Shown here: positions 16,520 to 24,722 of the stretch, piece by piece
Layout of the letters: each line of letters opens with the position of its first letter
Numbering within the stretch: position 1 is the first letter of the stretch
Origin: a virus
DNA: 64,000 bases
Virus record (IMG/VR): IMGVR_UViG_3300002137_000145
Location: 1-64,000 of that record
Strand: one strand, 5' to 3'
Notes under the pieces: generated by a model
The model's database searches: none
What the model saw: the letters and a program-made list of their open reading frames with translations, nothing else
What the model was told of the DNA's origin: nothing
Made by a program: the position numbers and the translations under genes

Positions 16520-16683
16520 AACAGCTTCTTTCACATATTTGTTATTTTTTGGGAGACATGATCTCCAAACTGCTCTATTGGGACTTGCTCTCTTGGGTAT
16601 ATCCAGTGTATAATAAGTTAATGATATGGAGCAGTGACTTAGACGAAAAAGGTGAGATATGGAAGAAAGCAGATACGGAGTAA
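16516..16683 (+). CDS. Small Trp/Tyr-rich protein
   Basis: 55 residues from the ATG at 16516, overlapping the previous stop as ATGA. It has one amphipathic or membrane-associated stretch (residues 3-35) and a charged tail (SDLDEKGEIWKKADTE). A start further upstream at 16471 would overlap the previous gene by 49 bases and is not preferred. The function is unknown. Confidence 0.55.
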   Translation: MKQLLSHICYFLGDMISKLLYWDLLSWVYPVYNKLMIWSSDLDEKGEIWKKADTE

Positions 16684-16853
16684 AAATTCATCTAGCTCAT
16701 TCAGACTGGATCTGGGTGACTGAAAATATTGGCAGGTGTATGGACTTAATTCCTGTACTTTTTGATAGTTATGAAGAAGCAGAGGTATTTGCTAATATCT
16801 GGCGACTAGCTGGTGCAGAAGGTAATGTAAAGGTAGAATTATATGCGAGTTAA
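16659..16853 (+). CDS. Small hypothetical protein
   Basis: 64 residues; the start overlaps the preceding gene by 25 bases and follows GGTGAG-like ribosome-binding sequence. It is a small alpha/beta protein (WIWVTENIGRCMDLIPVLF, then a helix YEEAEVFANIWRL). No family is recognised. It overlaps the next gene by 11 bases. Confidence 0.6.
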   Translation: MEESRYGVKIHLAHSDWIWVTENIGRCMDLIPVLFDSYEEAEVFANIWRLAGAEGNVKVELYAS

Positions 16854-17562
16854 AATTGATGGTTATAAAAACTGGTTTGGTCCCTACCAACTAGCTAAAC
16901 TGCTGTGCTTCTGGGCTAAACCTGTCAAGAGCGAGTACGACTTCGAAAGTGAGCCGCAGTGGGTTCACAACTTTGGAGAATGGCTTGCCCACGGTAGTGT
17001 AGAGCCTGAACCTAAAGTAGGTGAAATTTCCTCGTGGGATCGCGAGCGTCACGACACATTGTTGAGCCGTTTCCTAACTTGGATCCACAGCAAACAAAAG
17101 CGTACTATTAAGGTACAGATTGATCGCTGGGACACTTGGAGTATGGATCATACTCTTGGCTACATCGTGTTGCCTATGCTCAAACAGCTAAAAGCTACCA
17201 AACACGGTTCTCCCTTTGTAGATGACAAGGACGTTCCTGCAGAACTGCGTAGCACTGCTGCACCACCAAAAGAGAACGATTATGATACAGATGAGAATCA
17301 CTTCAAGCGTTGGGACTGGGTTCTTGATGAAATGATATTTGCGTTTGAAACCAAAGCAGGTAGCCTTGAAGATTGGGAAGATCAGTTCCACACTGGTGAA
17401 CACGATATTCAGTGGAAGAAACTTGAAGGCGGCAACAGCGAAATGATTCGCGGACCGAACGATACTAGTAAGTACGATATGAAAGGGCGTAAAGCCTATC
17501 AGAAACGTATTTCAAACGGCTTTAGACTATTTGGGAAATATTTTGAGAGCTTGTGGGATTAG
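16843..17562 (+). CDS. Conserved phage hypothetical protein
   Basis: 239 residues, rich in Trp, Asp and Lys. Recognisable features are KIDGYKNWFGPYQLA at the N-terminus, IKVQIDRWDTWSMDHTLGYI near residue 90 and a C-terminal segment RKAYQKRISNGFRLFGKYF. The final stretch looks like a conserved helix. It resembles proteins I have seen in T4-like marine phage genomes, but I know of no assigned function. Confidence 0.75.
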   Translation: MRVKIDGYKNWFGPYQLAKLLCFWAKPVKSEYDFESEPQWVHNFGEWLAHGSVEPEPKVGEISSWDRERHDTLLSRFLTWIHSKQKRTIKVQIDRWDTWSMDHTLGYIVLPMLKQLKATKHGSPFVDDKDVPAELRSTAAPPKENDYDTDENHFKRWDWVLDEMIFAFETKAGSLEDWEDQFHTGEHDIQWKKLEGGNSEMIRGPNDTSKYDMKGRKAYQKRISNGFRLFGKYFESLWD

Positions 17563-17591
17563 CTTGCATACACTATTGTTGATATTCTAAA

Positions 17592-17843
17592 ATGATAGAA
17601 AAGAAGTTTGCTCTGTTTCCAACTCGTATGACAAGTGGTAGGTTAGTGTGGCTAAAACACTACAACTTACATCGCAGTTTGTATGACGAGTCGACAGGCA
17701 AGCCTCCTATAAATTCTATGTATTTTGAATTTACAGAAACAGAAGCTGAGGCAACTTGGCGGATATTAAAAGAAAGTGTTGTACATAATAGAAATATTTG
17801 GAACACTCACGAGTTAACAAAAAGAGACAGTAATCGTGGCTAG
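17592..17843 (+). CDS. Small hypothetical protein
   Basis: 83 residues. FALFPTRMTSGRLVWLKHYN at the N-terminus and FTETEAEATWRILKES near residue 55 suggest an alpha/beta fold. No motif is recognised. It overlaps the SGNH-like gene by eight bases. Confidence 0.6.
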   Translation: MIEKKFALFPTRMTSGRLVWLKHYNLHRSLYDESTGKPPINSMYFEFTETEAEATWRILKESVVHNRNIWNTHELTKRDSNRG

Positions 17844-18519
17844 AATTATAACCTTCGGTTGTTCTTTTACGTATGGTCAAGGGTTGCCTGATTGTGATCC
17901 TGCATACACTTTTAGGAACACGCTGTTAACTAATACTGCTAACCCTAGCAAGTTTGGTTGGGCCACGCTGCTAGGAGAAAAACTAGGACTAGAAGTGGTG
18001 AACCTGGGCGAACCGGGCATAAGCAATACAGAAATATTGTACAACTTATTAGAGTTTAGATATCAGCCCAATGACATTGTGATTGTTATGTGGAGCAATT
18101 ATCCAAGAGATATTATGTTTACTAAAGGATTTGTATCTAAGAATACTAATACAAGATTTAGTAATCTAAAAAGAGGATTCTTTAACAAGCGGCTGGCAAT
18201 TTGGGCAAAAGGCAAAGATAATAAGCAATGGATTAAGTATATGAGCGAACACGACTACTGTGTTAAAACACAGATGCACATGCATCATGCTGATTTATTT
18301 TTTAGAAGTTTAGATGTTAGCTATATTCACTATCCGTGTTCACCACACGAACTAGAAGAAGTATCATTAGAATTCTTACCTGTTCACAATGCTTGCTATG
18401 ATGGATTATTTTGGGTAGATATCACTCCAGACGGTCATCACGGAATCGAATCAAACAAACTTGTAGCAGATAACATTATTAACTTTTTAAAAGAGAGGAA
18501 AATATATGACACCATTTAG
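17836..18519 (+). CDS. SGNH/GDSL-hydrolase-like protein
   Basis: 227 residues. Block I is ITFGCSFTYGQGLP at residues 5-18, with GCS in place of GDS. Block II is VNLGEPGISNTEI, block III is VIVMWSNYPRD, and the C-terminal block carries DITPDGHHGIESNKL with the catalytic His. The order fits an SGNH-fold hydrolase and is similar to the protein at 1494-2117. Phages carry such proteins near glycan genes, so deacylation of a surface polysaccharide is plausible. It overlaps the following small gene by 14 bases. Confidence 0.65.
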   Translation: MARIITFGCSFTYGQGLPDCDPAYTFRNTLLTNTANPSKFGWATLLGEKLGLEVVNLGEPGISNTEILYNLLEFRYQPNDIVIVMWSNYPRDIMFTKGFVSKNTNTRFSNLKRGFFNKRLAIWAKGKDNKQWIKYMSEHDYCVKTQMHMHHADLFFRSLDVSYIHYPCSPHELEEVSLEFLPVHNACYDGLFWVDITPDGHHGIESNKLVADNIINFLKERKIYDTI

Positions 18520-18667
18520 AAACTGGATACACAATCTCTGGATTGACAACTGCGAAGAACATAATGTGTTCGGCGAAAAAAAATACACCGAAGCGGAATA
18601 TTTCCAAAAGTATAAATGGTGGCTGCGAAGAGAATACAAATTTCAAAAACAAAGGAATACTAAATGA
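18506..18667 (+). CDS. Small basic Trp-rich protein
   Basis: 53 residues (MTPFRNWIHNLWIDN at the start) preceded by AGAGAGG. The TGA overlaps the next ATG. It is aromatic and Lys/Arg-rich at its C-terminal half (YKWWLRREYKFQKQR), consistent with a nucleic-acid-binding or membrane-surface peptide. No family is recognised. Both ends are supported by gene overlap. Confidence 0.55.
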   Translation: MTPFRNWIHNLWIDNCEEHNVFGEKKYTEAEYFQKYKWWLRREYKFQKQRNTK

Positions 18668-18912
18668 TTAACGAACAAGGTGAACCAGTAGATTCTATCA
18701 GCGAACTCTATCAAGAGTATTGGGCGTTCCACGCTAAGATGATTGGGTTAGAACATAATCCGTTAGAAATTGCGGCCATCCTAATGGCGCAGTCATTGAG
18801 CATGTACAAGACTATACTCGATAAGGAAGACTACGACAAGATTGTTGACAATATGTCAGAGCTTCGAGATAAAGTTAAACCCCTAGATGAAAACGATCAA
18901 TATTATCACTAA
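18664..18912 (+). CDS. Small helical hypothetical protein
   Basis: 82 acidic residues, mostly helical, with a hydrophobic centre (NPLEIAAILMAQSLSMYK). The ATG overlaps the previous stop (ATGA). No family is recognised; operon position suggests an early or middle accessory gene. Confidence 0.6.
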   Translation: MINEQGEPVDSISELYQEYWAFHAKMIGLEHNPLEIAAILMAQSLSMYKTILDKEDYDKIVDNMSELRDKVKPLDENDQYYH

Positions 18913-18921
18913 GGAAATATA

Positions 18922-19842
18922 ATGACAACTGAACAAGAAAAACAAGAACTTATTGAGATTCTTAAATTTACTCCACGCACTTACACAGTTCATCTATGGG
19001 GATACGGCGGCGAATGGACTATGGGCACAGTAAGTCGTGAAATTTATGATTACTTTAAACGGCACCGTTTAGATCTAAACGAGTACGCATGGGATAGTGA
19101 TTATGCCGAAGCGCATGACATTCCAGAAGATATGCAACCATTCCCATCGGGCAGTTGGTATGACTGTGATGATATTTGTCACGAAAGCGGTGTTGATCGC
19201 AGTGCAGGCACACTTCAAATCATAGACGAGAATGGTGAAACTGTATACCAACGCTCAATGGATGATATCAACGGTTGCGAAGCCGGCGACCCGGAGTTTG
19301 AAGGTGATGGTGAATACTCGATTGACGAGCAAGACGCAGGCACTGTAGTATTCATTGGTACCAGCAGTGAAAAAGGCACATTCTTTGAAGGCGCTTTGGA
19401 TCTTACTGCTCCTTTCGATATTACCAAATTAAAATTAAGCTATAATGAAATCGACGGTAATGAAATCATTGCAGGTGTAGTCTACGACGGCGAAGACATC
19501 GAAGGACACGACGGCTACTCTACTACTGGCAAGAGCAGCGACTTTGGTTTCTACATTGCTGGATCACAGAAAAACGGCAAGTGGGAACGCTATAAGGACA
19601 AAGACGACATCGAGTACACTCTAACAGAGTGGTTTCCATCTACGGTTGACCCTGTAAGAGAAGGCATGTATAATGTAGAGACAGTAGAGGAAAGAAAATA
19701 TCAAGCTATGTGGAATGGCCAGTTTTGGCATAACGATTGGAACGATGAAAAGCTCGAAATCAAACAGTGGCAGGGTATCGACCATGATCCCGATGCTGAC
19801 TTAGATAACGTTGATACCACTGCCGGTAGTTGGCCTTTTTAA
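18922..19842 (+). CDS. Large acidic hypothetical protein
   Basis: 306 residues, strongly acidic and Gly/Trp-rich. AAGGAA lies a few bases upstream of the start. N-terminal sequence TVHLWGYGGEWTMGTVSREI and repeated Asp-Gly motifs (DGEDIEGHDGYSTTGKSSDF) suggest a beta-rich protein. The last 40 residues are acidic (DHDPDADLDN). It could be a DNA mimic or a virion-associated protein, but neither is supported by a motif. Confidence 0.65.
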   Translation: MTTEQEKQELIEILKFTPRTYTVHLWGYGGEWTMGTVSREIYDYFKRHRLDLNEYAWDSDYAEAHDIPEDMQPFPSGSWYDCDDICHESGVDRSAGTLQIIDENGETVYQRSMDDINGCEAGDPEFEGDGEYSIDEQDAGTVVFIGTSSEKGTFFEGALDLTAPFDITKLKLSYNEIDGNEIIAGVVYDGEDIEGHDGYSTTGKSSDFGFYIAGSQKNGKWERYKDKDDIEYTLTEWFPSTVDPVREGMYNVETVEERKYQAMWNGQFWHNDWNDEKLEIKQWQGIDHDPDADLDNVDTTAGSWPF

Positions 19843-19884
19843 ACACATTTAGATAACTATATTTTTAGGAGACAGGAAATTAAC

Positions 19885-20079
19885 ATGAACTTCGAACTAT
19901 ATGAAGTTTGGGCGGAAGATGAAGACGGCCATACAGAAGTACAAGATACAACTGCTAGTAGAAAACAAGCATTTGAAATAGCAGAATCGCTGCTAGGGCA
20001 AGGCTATTTGTTTGCAACAGTGTTTCAAGAAACTGAAGATGGTGATTTAAAAGAGATACAGCGTTTTGAACACGGTTGA
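19885..20079 (+). CDS. Small acidic protein
   Basis: 64 residues preceded by AGGAGACAGGAA. The sequence (MNFELYEVWAEDEDGHTEV) predicts an alpha/beta mini-domain. The last codons overlap the -35 box of the promoter at 20076. No family is recognised. Confidence 0.6.
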   Translation: MNFELYEVWAEDEDGHTEVQDTTASRKQAFEIAESLLGQGYLFATVFQETEDGDLKEIQRFEHG

Positions 20080-20104
20080 CAAACATCTCTTATGGTGTTA
20101 TAAT
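20076..20104 (+). promoter_or_regulatory. Consensus sigma70 promoter
   Basis: TTGACA at 20076-20081 and TATAAT at 20099-20104 have a 17-base spacer, a perfect bacterial housekeeping promoter. It drives the gene at 20137, whose mRNA would carry a leader of about 25 bases including CAGGAG. Confidence 0.85.
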
Positions 20105-20136
20105 AGCTGTATTAGACAAACGCACAGGAGTGAAAC

Positions 20137-21438
20137 ATGGCAAAATCAGTAGGTATTAAAGTTCCAAAGAAGAAGGCACGTATTGCGCCCACAGTTAAGC
20201 GCGGCGCAAAGATAATTGGGCCAGCTTGGGCTGGCTGCGAATCTTGGAGTGGTGCAGAGTATCATCGCTTCCAGCGAAATTCAAAATCCTTTTACTACGA
20301 CAACTACAAAACTGCTGATCTAGAACCAGAGTGCTGGGCATGGATGAAAGAAAACGGGTATACCGCTGAACAGATTCGCGGTGCTAAAGCAGCCAAAGGT
20401 GCAAGTTCTGTTAACGTAAACACTGCCATCCTGTGCAAAATGTTGCGCTCAGGTATGATGGATTATAATCCAAAACAAGATGCTTACTGGCAAGAACTTC
20501 CTGGCACACAAGGTGCTATGAAGCCAATATCTGAGCATCTTAATAAAGTACTGGCAAGGACTGTCGAAGACGGTGCTAAAGAACTTGCTAAAAATAAAGT
20601 AGAAGAGAAGGCGGCGAGCGGTGTATATGTTCCTACTATCCAAGAACGTATTACATCACAGGCACAAGCTGCTGCTGAAGAAATTGACGAGTGGTTAGAA
20701 GGCTTTATCACTGACAAGAAAGGGTTTGATCCGAAAGGCTTTAACTTTAAAGGTCACTTCAGCAACAAGGGTGTCACACAAGCACATGCTCGTAAATTGG
20801 TTAAGTTTTACGAAAATGAACTTGCAGAGTTTTTAGAAATTCAAAACCCTCCAACTGCTGCTCAACTCAAAAAAATGTCCGAAAAAGAACAGGACATGGT
20901 AGAGCAGTTAAAAGAAGGCTACAAGCACTTAACTAAAGCAGACGTCACAAAGTACATCACTGCGCTAGAGTCGCTTGTAGGCGCTTGTAATTACGTTGTA
21001 GACGCCAGTAAAGCTACACGCAAGCCACGTGTTCCTAAAGCCAAGAGTGCTGATAAACTAATTGAAAAGCTGAAGTATCTTAAACTGGATGACAAACTCA
21101 AACTTGCCAGTGTTAATCCTATAGAGATTGTAGGCGCTGCTGAACTTTGGATCTTTAACATCAAGACTCGTAAGATTGGCAAGTATGTTGCAGCTAATAT
21201 CGATCCTACAGGGCAAGGTCGAAACGGCAGTGGCTTACAGGTTAAAGGTACAACGATTACAGGGTTTGATGAAGAACTCAGCGTACAAAAGACACTGCGT
21301 AAACCGGAAGAACAGCTCAAAGAGTTTAAAGCGGCTGGTAAAGTAGCGTTGCGCAAGTTCTTAGATGATATCAAAGCTGTTGATATCAAGCTAAACGGGC
21401 GTATTAATATAGATACCATCCTGCTCAAAGTACAATAA
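20137..21438 (+). CDS. Lys-rich conserved phage protein, possible DNA-associated function
   Basis: 433 residues with its own perfect sigma70 promoter, a good ribosome-binding site (CAGGAG) and its own terminator, so it is monocistronic and probably strongly expressed. The N-terminus is basic (VPKKKARIAP). There are helical Lys/Glu-rich stretches at residues 130-310, including PRVPKAKSADKLIEKLKYL, and a more globular C-terminus (ELWIFNIKTRKIGKYVA). No catalytic motif is recognised. The strong promoter points to an early or middle takeover function; that is inference. Confidence 0.7.
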   Translation: MAKSVGIKVPKKKARIAPTVKRGAKIIGPAWAGCESWSGAEYHRFQRNSKSFYYDNYKTADLEPECWAWMKENGYTAEQIRGAKAAKGASSVNVNTAILCKMLRSGMMDYNPKQDAYWQELPGTQGAMKPISEHLNKVLARTVEDGAKELAKNKVEEKAASGVYVPTIQERITSQAQAAAEEIDEWLEGFITDKKGFDPKGFNFKGHFSNKGVTQAHARKLVKFYENELAEFLEIQNPPTAAQLKKMSEKEQDMVEQLKEGYKHLTKADVTKYITALESLVGACNYVVDASKATRKPRVPKAKSADKLIEKLKYLKLDDKLKLASVNPIEIVGAAELWIFNIKTRKIGKYVAANIDPTGQGRNGSGLQVKGTTITGFDEELSVQKTLRKPEEQLKEFKAAGKVALRKFLDDIKAVDIKLNGRINIDTILLKVQ

Positions 21439-21456
21439 ATAGTAGTGCAACCTAGC

Positions 21457-21483
21457 AAAAGCGGACTTAGGTCCGCTTTTTAA
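21457..21483 (+). terminator. Rho-independent terminator
   Basis: A perfect 10-base inverted repeat (21457-21466 and 21471-21480, AAAAGCGGAC and its complement) with loop TTAG ends in a T run. It closes the 20137 transcription unit just before the late-type promoter at 21491. Confidence 0.9.
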
Positions 21484-21490
21484 TTGGCGG

Positions 21491-21497
21491 ATAAATA
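21491..21497 (+). promoter_or_regulatory. Late-type promoter motif ATAAATA
   Basis: GGATAAATACATT lies between the terminator and the structural gene. TAAATA ends seven bases before the ATG at 21505, so the transcript would have almost no leader. A second ATAAATA at 21434-21440 at the end of the preceding gene, upstream of the terminator, is probably fortuitous. Confidence 0.65.
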
Positions 21498-21504
21498 CAT
21501 TACT

Positions 21505-22596
21505 ATGAGCAACAATATTGATCAAGCATTAGCAGCACTCGGAGATGCATTAAAAGGCATCGAGCAGACATCTGCGCCGAGCCCGAAAGAAATCGCCCGA
21601 AAACTTCCGTTAAGATCCTTAACGGGAGACCATATCAACGGGGGCAAAATACAAAACTTTGCCAGTGCCGGTATTACCGACACATCGACAAAAACACAAT
21701 TAACAATAGATGACTTTGGCGTACATGCTAAGTCGTTAACTGTTGACAGTTTAGAAAATTTAACAGTTGGCGGCACATTAAAAGTTAATATTCTAGAAGT
21801 TAAAGAACTCAAAGCAGATATTAAATTTGAGAAAGATATTCCTATTACATTTTCCGGAGACCAACTAGACGGTAAAGGTCTACTATGGGCAGGTAAAGGA
21901 AATACTAAACAATTCATTTTTGCTAGCAACCCGGATCGATTCTTTGTATCTGAAAATATCGATTTCGCTAAAGGCAAGAGTATCACTGTTAACAACATTA
22001 AGTTAATAGATGAAAAAGAACTTGGTCCGACTATTACTAAAAGTAATCTAAGAGAAGTTGGTAGGTTAAAAGGACTACTTGTAGATGGCAGCGTTGTCAT
22101 TGACCAATATATTGTTTATAACAGTGATACTAATAGATTAGGGTTAGGTATCGAAGAACCTAATGCTGCATTTAGTGTTGCTGAAGACGGTGTAGAAGTT
22201 GTTATGGGATCTATCAATGGCGTTAGAGGATTTATAGGAACTTACGCTAGTCATAACTTAGAAATTGTCACAGACAATACAGCAAGGATTACTGTAGAAG
22301 CTGCAGGAAATATAATTTTAGGAAATCCTAATGCTGGTGTTTCTAAAATTACAGTGTTCGGCAACATGGGTATTAATGTAAATAACCCAGATCCAAGAAC
22401 AGCATTACATGTCAACGGTGCTATTAAATTTAATAACAATGTACATCTAAGCGACACCGAAGCCCCTACTAGTGGAACTTACACAGTTGGCGATATTGTT
22501 TGGAACAGCAATCCGCAACCTGGCAGATTCGTAGGGTGGGTATGCACCAGAGAAGGTGGTCCTGGACTATGGAGCGGTTTCGGTAGACTAGAGTAA
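21505..22596 (+). CDS. Tail-fibre-like structural protein
   Basis: 363 residues from the ATG at 21505 (MSNNIDQALAALGDAL). Repeated beta-strand units and the signature GNMGINVNNPDPRTALHVNGAI near residue 293, plus RLGLGIEEPNAAFSV near residue 213, are typical of phage tail fibres. The protein should be a trimeric beta-helical fibre or fibre connector. The late-type promoter immediately upstream supports a virion role. The stop overlaps the next ATG. Confidence 0.78.
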   Translation: MSNNIDQALAALGDALKGIEQTSAPSPKEIARKLPLRSLTGDHINGGKIQNFASAGITDTSTKTQLTIDDFGVHAKSLTVDSLENLTVGGTLKVNILEVKELKADIKFEKDIPITFSGDQLDGKGLLWAGKGNTKQFIFASNPDRFFVSENIDFAKGKSITVNNIKLIDEKELGPTITKSNLREVGRLKGLLVDGSVVIDQYIVYNSDTNRLGLGIEEPNAAFSVAEDGVEVVMGSINGVRGFIGTYASHNLEIVTDNTARITVEAAGNIILGNPNAGVSKITVFGNMGINVNNPDPRTALHVNGAIKFNNNVHLSDTEAPTSGTYTVGDIVWNSNPQPGRFVGWVCTREGGPGLWSGFGRLE

Positions 22597-23192
22597 TGTC
22601 CAAGGCTCTAGTCATCGGAAACGGTGAAAGTCGTAGAGGCACAGAACTCGAAAAATACAAACCAGAATACACTCTTGTTGGGTGCAATGCTGTTCATCGA
22701 GACATTGTTGTAGATCATTTGATCTGTTGCGATCGCAGGATGGCAGCAGAATCCACAGACAATCCACTTAATTCAAACACTCAGATATATGTGAGACCGA
22801 GCTGGTTTCATTTCTTTCGTAAAATAAAAAAGAACAAGAACATAAGAACAGTTCCCGATCTACCGTATGCTGGAAATATAAAAGTAGACCACCCGGATCA
22901 TTGGGGCAGCGGAGGATATGCTGTACTAGTAGCTGCTAGTTTAGGATTTAATGAGATAGAACTAATTGGGTTTGATCTTTATCCTGTAGATAAATCTGTA
23001 AACAACATATACAAAGGCACACCTAACTATGCTAAAGAAGGTGCTCAAGCAGTTGATGCTAGTTATTGGGTCTATCAAATAGCTAAGGTTTTTCAATGCT
23101 ATCCACATATTAAATTTACTGTACGAAATAAACAGTTGTGGAACATGCCTGTAGAATGGCAGAAAAATAATGTGATTTTTCTTGCATTATAA
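22596..23192 (+). CDS. DUF115/sialyltransferase-like glycosyltransferase
   Basis: 198 residues. ALVIGNGESRRGTEL at the N-terminus is a Rossmann-type nucleotide-binding start. WGSGGYAVLVAASLGFNEIELIGFDLYP near residues 107-134 (quoted here only as a region) matches the central motif of DUF115/GT42-like proteins. These transfer sugars or act on pterins in other systems. With KdsA, KdsB and other glycosyltransferases in this window, a surface-glycan role is likelier. It is coupled to the fibre gene by a one-base overlap (ATG overlaps TAA). Confidence 0.6.
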   Translation: MSKALVIGNGESRRGTELEKYKPEYTLVGCNAVHRDIVVDHLICCDRRMAAESTDNPLNSNTQIYVRPSWFHFFRKIKKNKNIRTVPDLPYAGNIKVDHPDHWGSGGYAVLVAASLGFNEIELIGFDLYPVDKSVNNIYKGTPNYAKEGAQAVDASYWVYQIAKVFQCYPHIKFTVRNKQLWNMPVEWQKNNVIFLAL

Positions 23193-23304
23193 ATAAGTTT
23201 GCTGTATACTTATAGTATGACACACAGCGGACTTTTACGTCATTCATCCCGCTATATAAACTCTGCATGTCGTCAAACTTGCTCATTCATTAAGGAGACT
23301 AGAG
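23188..23304 (+). promoter_or_regulatory. Leader with late-type and possible sigma70 promoter elements
   Basis: TATAAATA at 23188-23195 is a full match to the T4 late consensus. TTGCAT (23183-23188) and TATACT (23205-23210), 16 bases apart, could be a weak sigma70 promoter using the same DNA. About 100 bases of leader follow, ending in AAGGAG before the ATG at 23305. I found no convincing preQ1 riboswitch structure in the leader. Confidence 0.5.
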
Positions 23305-23754
23305 ATGGCAAAATTTTATTCAACAAAACATTACGGACACAACATTGGTCTGTCAGCGGTATTCCGCCAACCTAACGCAGATCATTCACACTGTCATTTG
23401 CTACATGGGTACAGTCTAGCATTTACATTTACATTTGGTTGTGACGCATTAGACAACAAGAACTGGGCAGTAGACTTTGGAGGACTTAAACCTTTGAAGG
23501 CATGGCTAGAAGATAACTTCGATCATAAACTTTGCGCAGATAGAGAAGATCCACTGCTTTATAAATTATCAGAACTTGAAGCAAGCGGAATTGCTGAACT
23601 AAGATTATTCGACGGCGTTGGCGCAGAAAAGTTTGCAGAACATGCTTGGCGCTTTGCCGATCAACTAATACGTGAAAAGACTAACAATCGTTGCTACTGT
23701 GTTCGAGTAGAATGTGCTGAACATGGTGCTAATTCGGCTATTTACGAAGCATAA
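23305..23754 (+). CDS. queD: 6-carboxytetrahydropterin synthase/PTPS-like protein
   Basis: 149 residues. CHLLHGYSLAF at residues 30-40 matches the zinc/active-site region of QueD (catalytic Cys followed by HGH), FDHKLC near residue 73 is the conserved DH motif and ECAEHG near the end holds a catalytic Glu/His. The second His of HGH is Tyr here. QueD makes carboxytetrahydropterin for queuosine or related deazaguanines; PTPS relatives make biopterin. No QueC, QueE or TGT is seen in the window. The Tyr change may alter metal binding, so the activity is uncertain. Confidence 0.75.
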   Translation: MAKFYSTKHYGHNIGLSAVFRQPNADHSHCHLLHGYSLAFTFTFGCDALDNKNWAVDFGGLKPLKAWLEDNFDHKLCADREDPLLYKLSELEASGIAELRLFDGVGAEKFAEHAWRFADQLIREKTNNRCYCVRVECAEHGANSAIYEA

Positions 23755-23948
23755 TGTATACTATAGAAAAGATTTGGGCCCGGGCAACCGGGCACTTAAT
23801 GGGACAGACAGACAACGATCGGCCTGATATTCCTATTCTTACACTAAAAGAAGCTCGTTGGGCTTTATTCTTTAAAACATTTTGGGTCATTATACACATA
23901 GCGACCTGCGGTTTTATTATTGCTAACACTATTAGACACTGGAGTTAA
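23754..23948 (+). CDS. Small single-pass membrane protein
   Basis: 64 residues. Residues about 39-60 (FFKTFWVIIHIATCGFIIAN) form one membrane span after a soluble N-terminus. The ATG overlaps the queD-like stop (TAATG). The function is unknown. Confidence 0.6.
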   Translation: MYTIEKIWARATGHLMGQTDNDRPDIPILTLKEARWALFFKTFWVIIHIATCGFIIANTIRHWS

Positions 23949-23950
23949 AC

Positions 23951-24721
23951 ATGAGAATTATTGCAGGCCCATGTCAACATGAGTCATTAGAACAAAGTAT
24001 GCACATTGCAGAGCATTGTGCAAGAGTATGTGCCAAATACGGTTTTGAATATTACTTTAAGGCAAGCTACGATAAAGCAAATCGTACAAGCCTAAATGGC
24101 AAGCGTGGACTTGGGTTGGTTCCTACGTTGTCTAGTTTCATAGATATGAAAGAAGAAATTAAAGGTCTACAGATACTAACTGATGTACACACTGAATCAC
24201 AGGTTGCTGCAATAGGCGCATGGCCTGACGCAGTTGATGTACTACAGATTCCTGCATTCCTTTGCCGGCAAACTGATTTGATTCAACGTGCATGTGCTAC
24301 AGGAAAAATTGTAAACATTAAAAAAGGACAATTCTTAGCGCCCTGGGATGTTGCTGGTATACTAAGCAAGACTGACGGCGCTAAGGAAGTCTGGATAACA
24401 GAAAGAGGAACTAGTTTTGGATATAATACTTTGGTTGTTGACTTTACAGGTCTTGATTTTATGCTTAATACCTATAGCAATCCTATTATCCTCGATGCTA
24501 CCCATAGTGTTCAAAAACCGGGAGGCAACGGTTCTTCTAGTGGTGGTAATCGTGAGTATGTGCCTGGCTTATGTAGGGCAGCTAGTGCTTTAGGTATAAC
24601 TAATTTCTTTTTAGAAGTTCATCCGGATCCAGACAATGCTCCCAGCGATGGGCCTAATATGATTCGCCTTGAAGACTTTGAAAAAGTAGTTATAGATATC
24701 CACAAGCATATTGATAGATAG
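23951..24721 (+). CDS. kdsA: Kdo-8-phosphate synthase
   Basis: 256 residues, slightly short for KdsA (about 280). IAGPCQHES at residues 3-11 is the conserved start of the barrel. FKASYDKANRTS near residue 36 binds PEP/arabinose-5-phosphate. LQIPAFLCRQTDL, NIKKGQFLAPWD, ITERGTSFGYN and ILDATHSVQKPGG follow in the expected order. The enzyme condenses PEP with arabinose-5-phosphate. With KdsB at 15502 it gives the phage two Kdo-pathway steps. A Cys in GPCQ and the His/Asp residues of later motifs are consistent with a metal-dependent form. Confidence 0.92.
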   Translation: MRIIAGPCQHESLEQSMHIAEHCARVCAKYGFEYYFKASYDKANRTSLNGKRGLGLVPTLSSFIDMKEEIKGLQILTDVHTESQVAAIGAWPDAVDVLQIPAFLCRQTDLIQRACATGKIVNIKKGQFLAPWDVAGILSKTDGAKEVWITERGTSFGYNTLVVDFTGLDFMLNTYSNPIILDATHSVQKPGGNGSSSGGNREYVPGLCRAASALGITNFFLEVHPDPDNAPSDGPNMIRLEDFEKVVIDIHKHIDR

Positions 24722-24722
24722 T

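Noticed and set aside
23193-23304. preQ1 riboswitch before the queD-like gene
   Set aside because: The leader does not show a convincing preQ1 aptamer by eye; a covariance-model search would settle it.
23217-23375. A 52-codon frame in the queD-like leader, running into the gene in another frame
   Set aside because: The sequence has no recognised motif and no good ribosome-binding site; it could be a leader peptide but I cannot support it.
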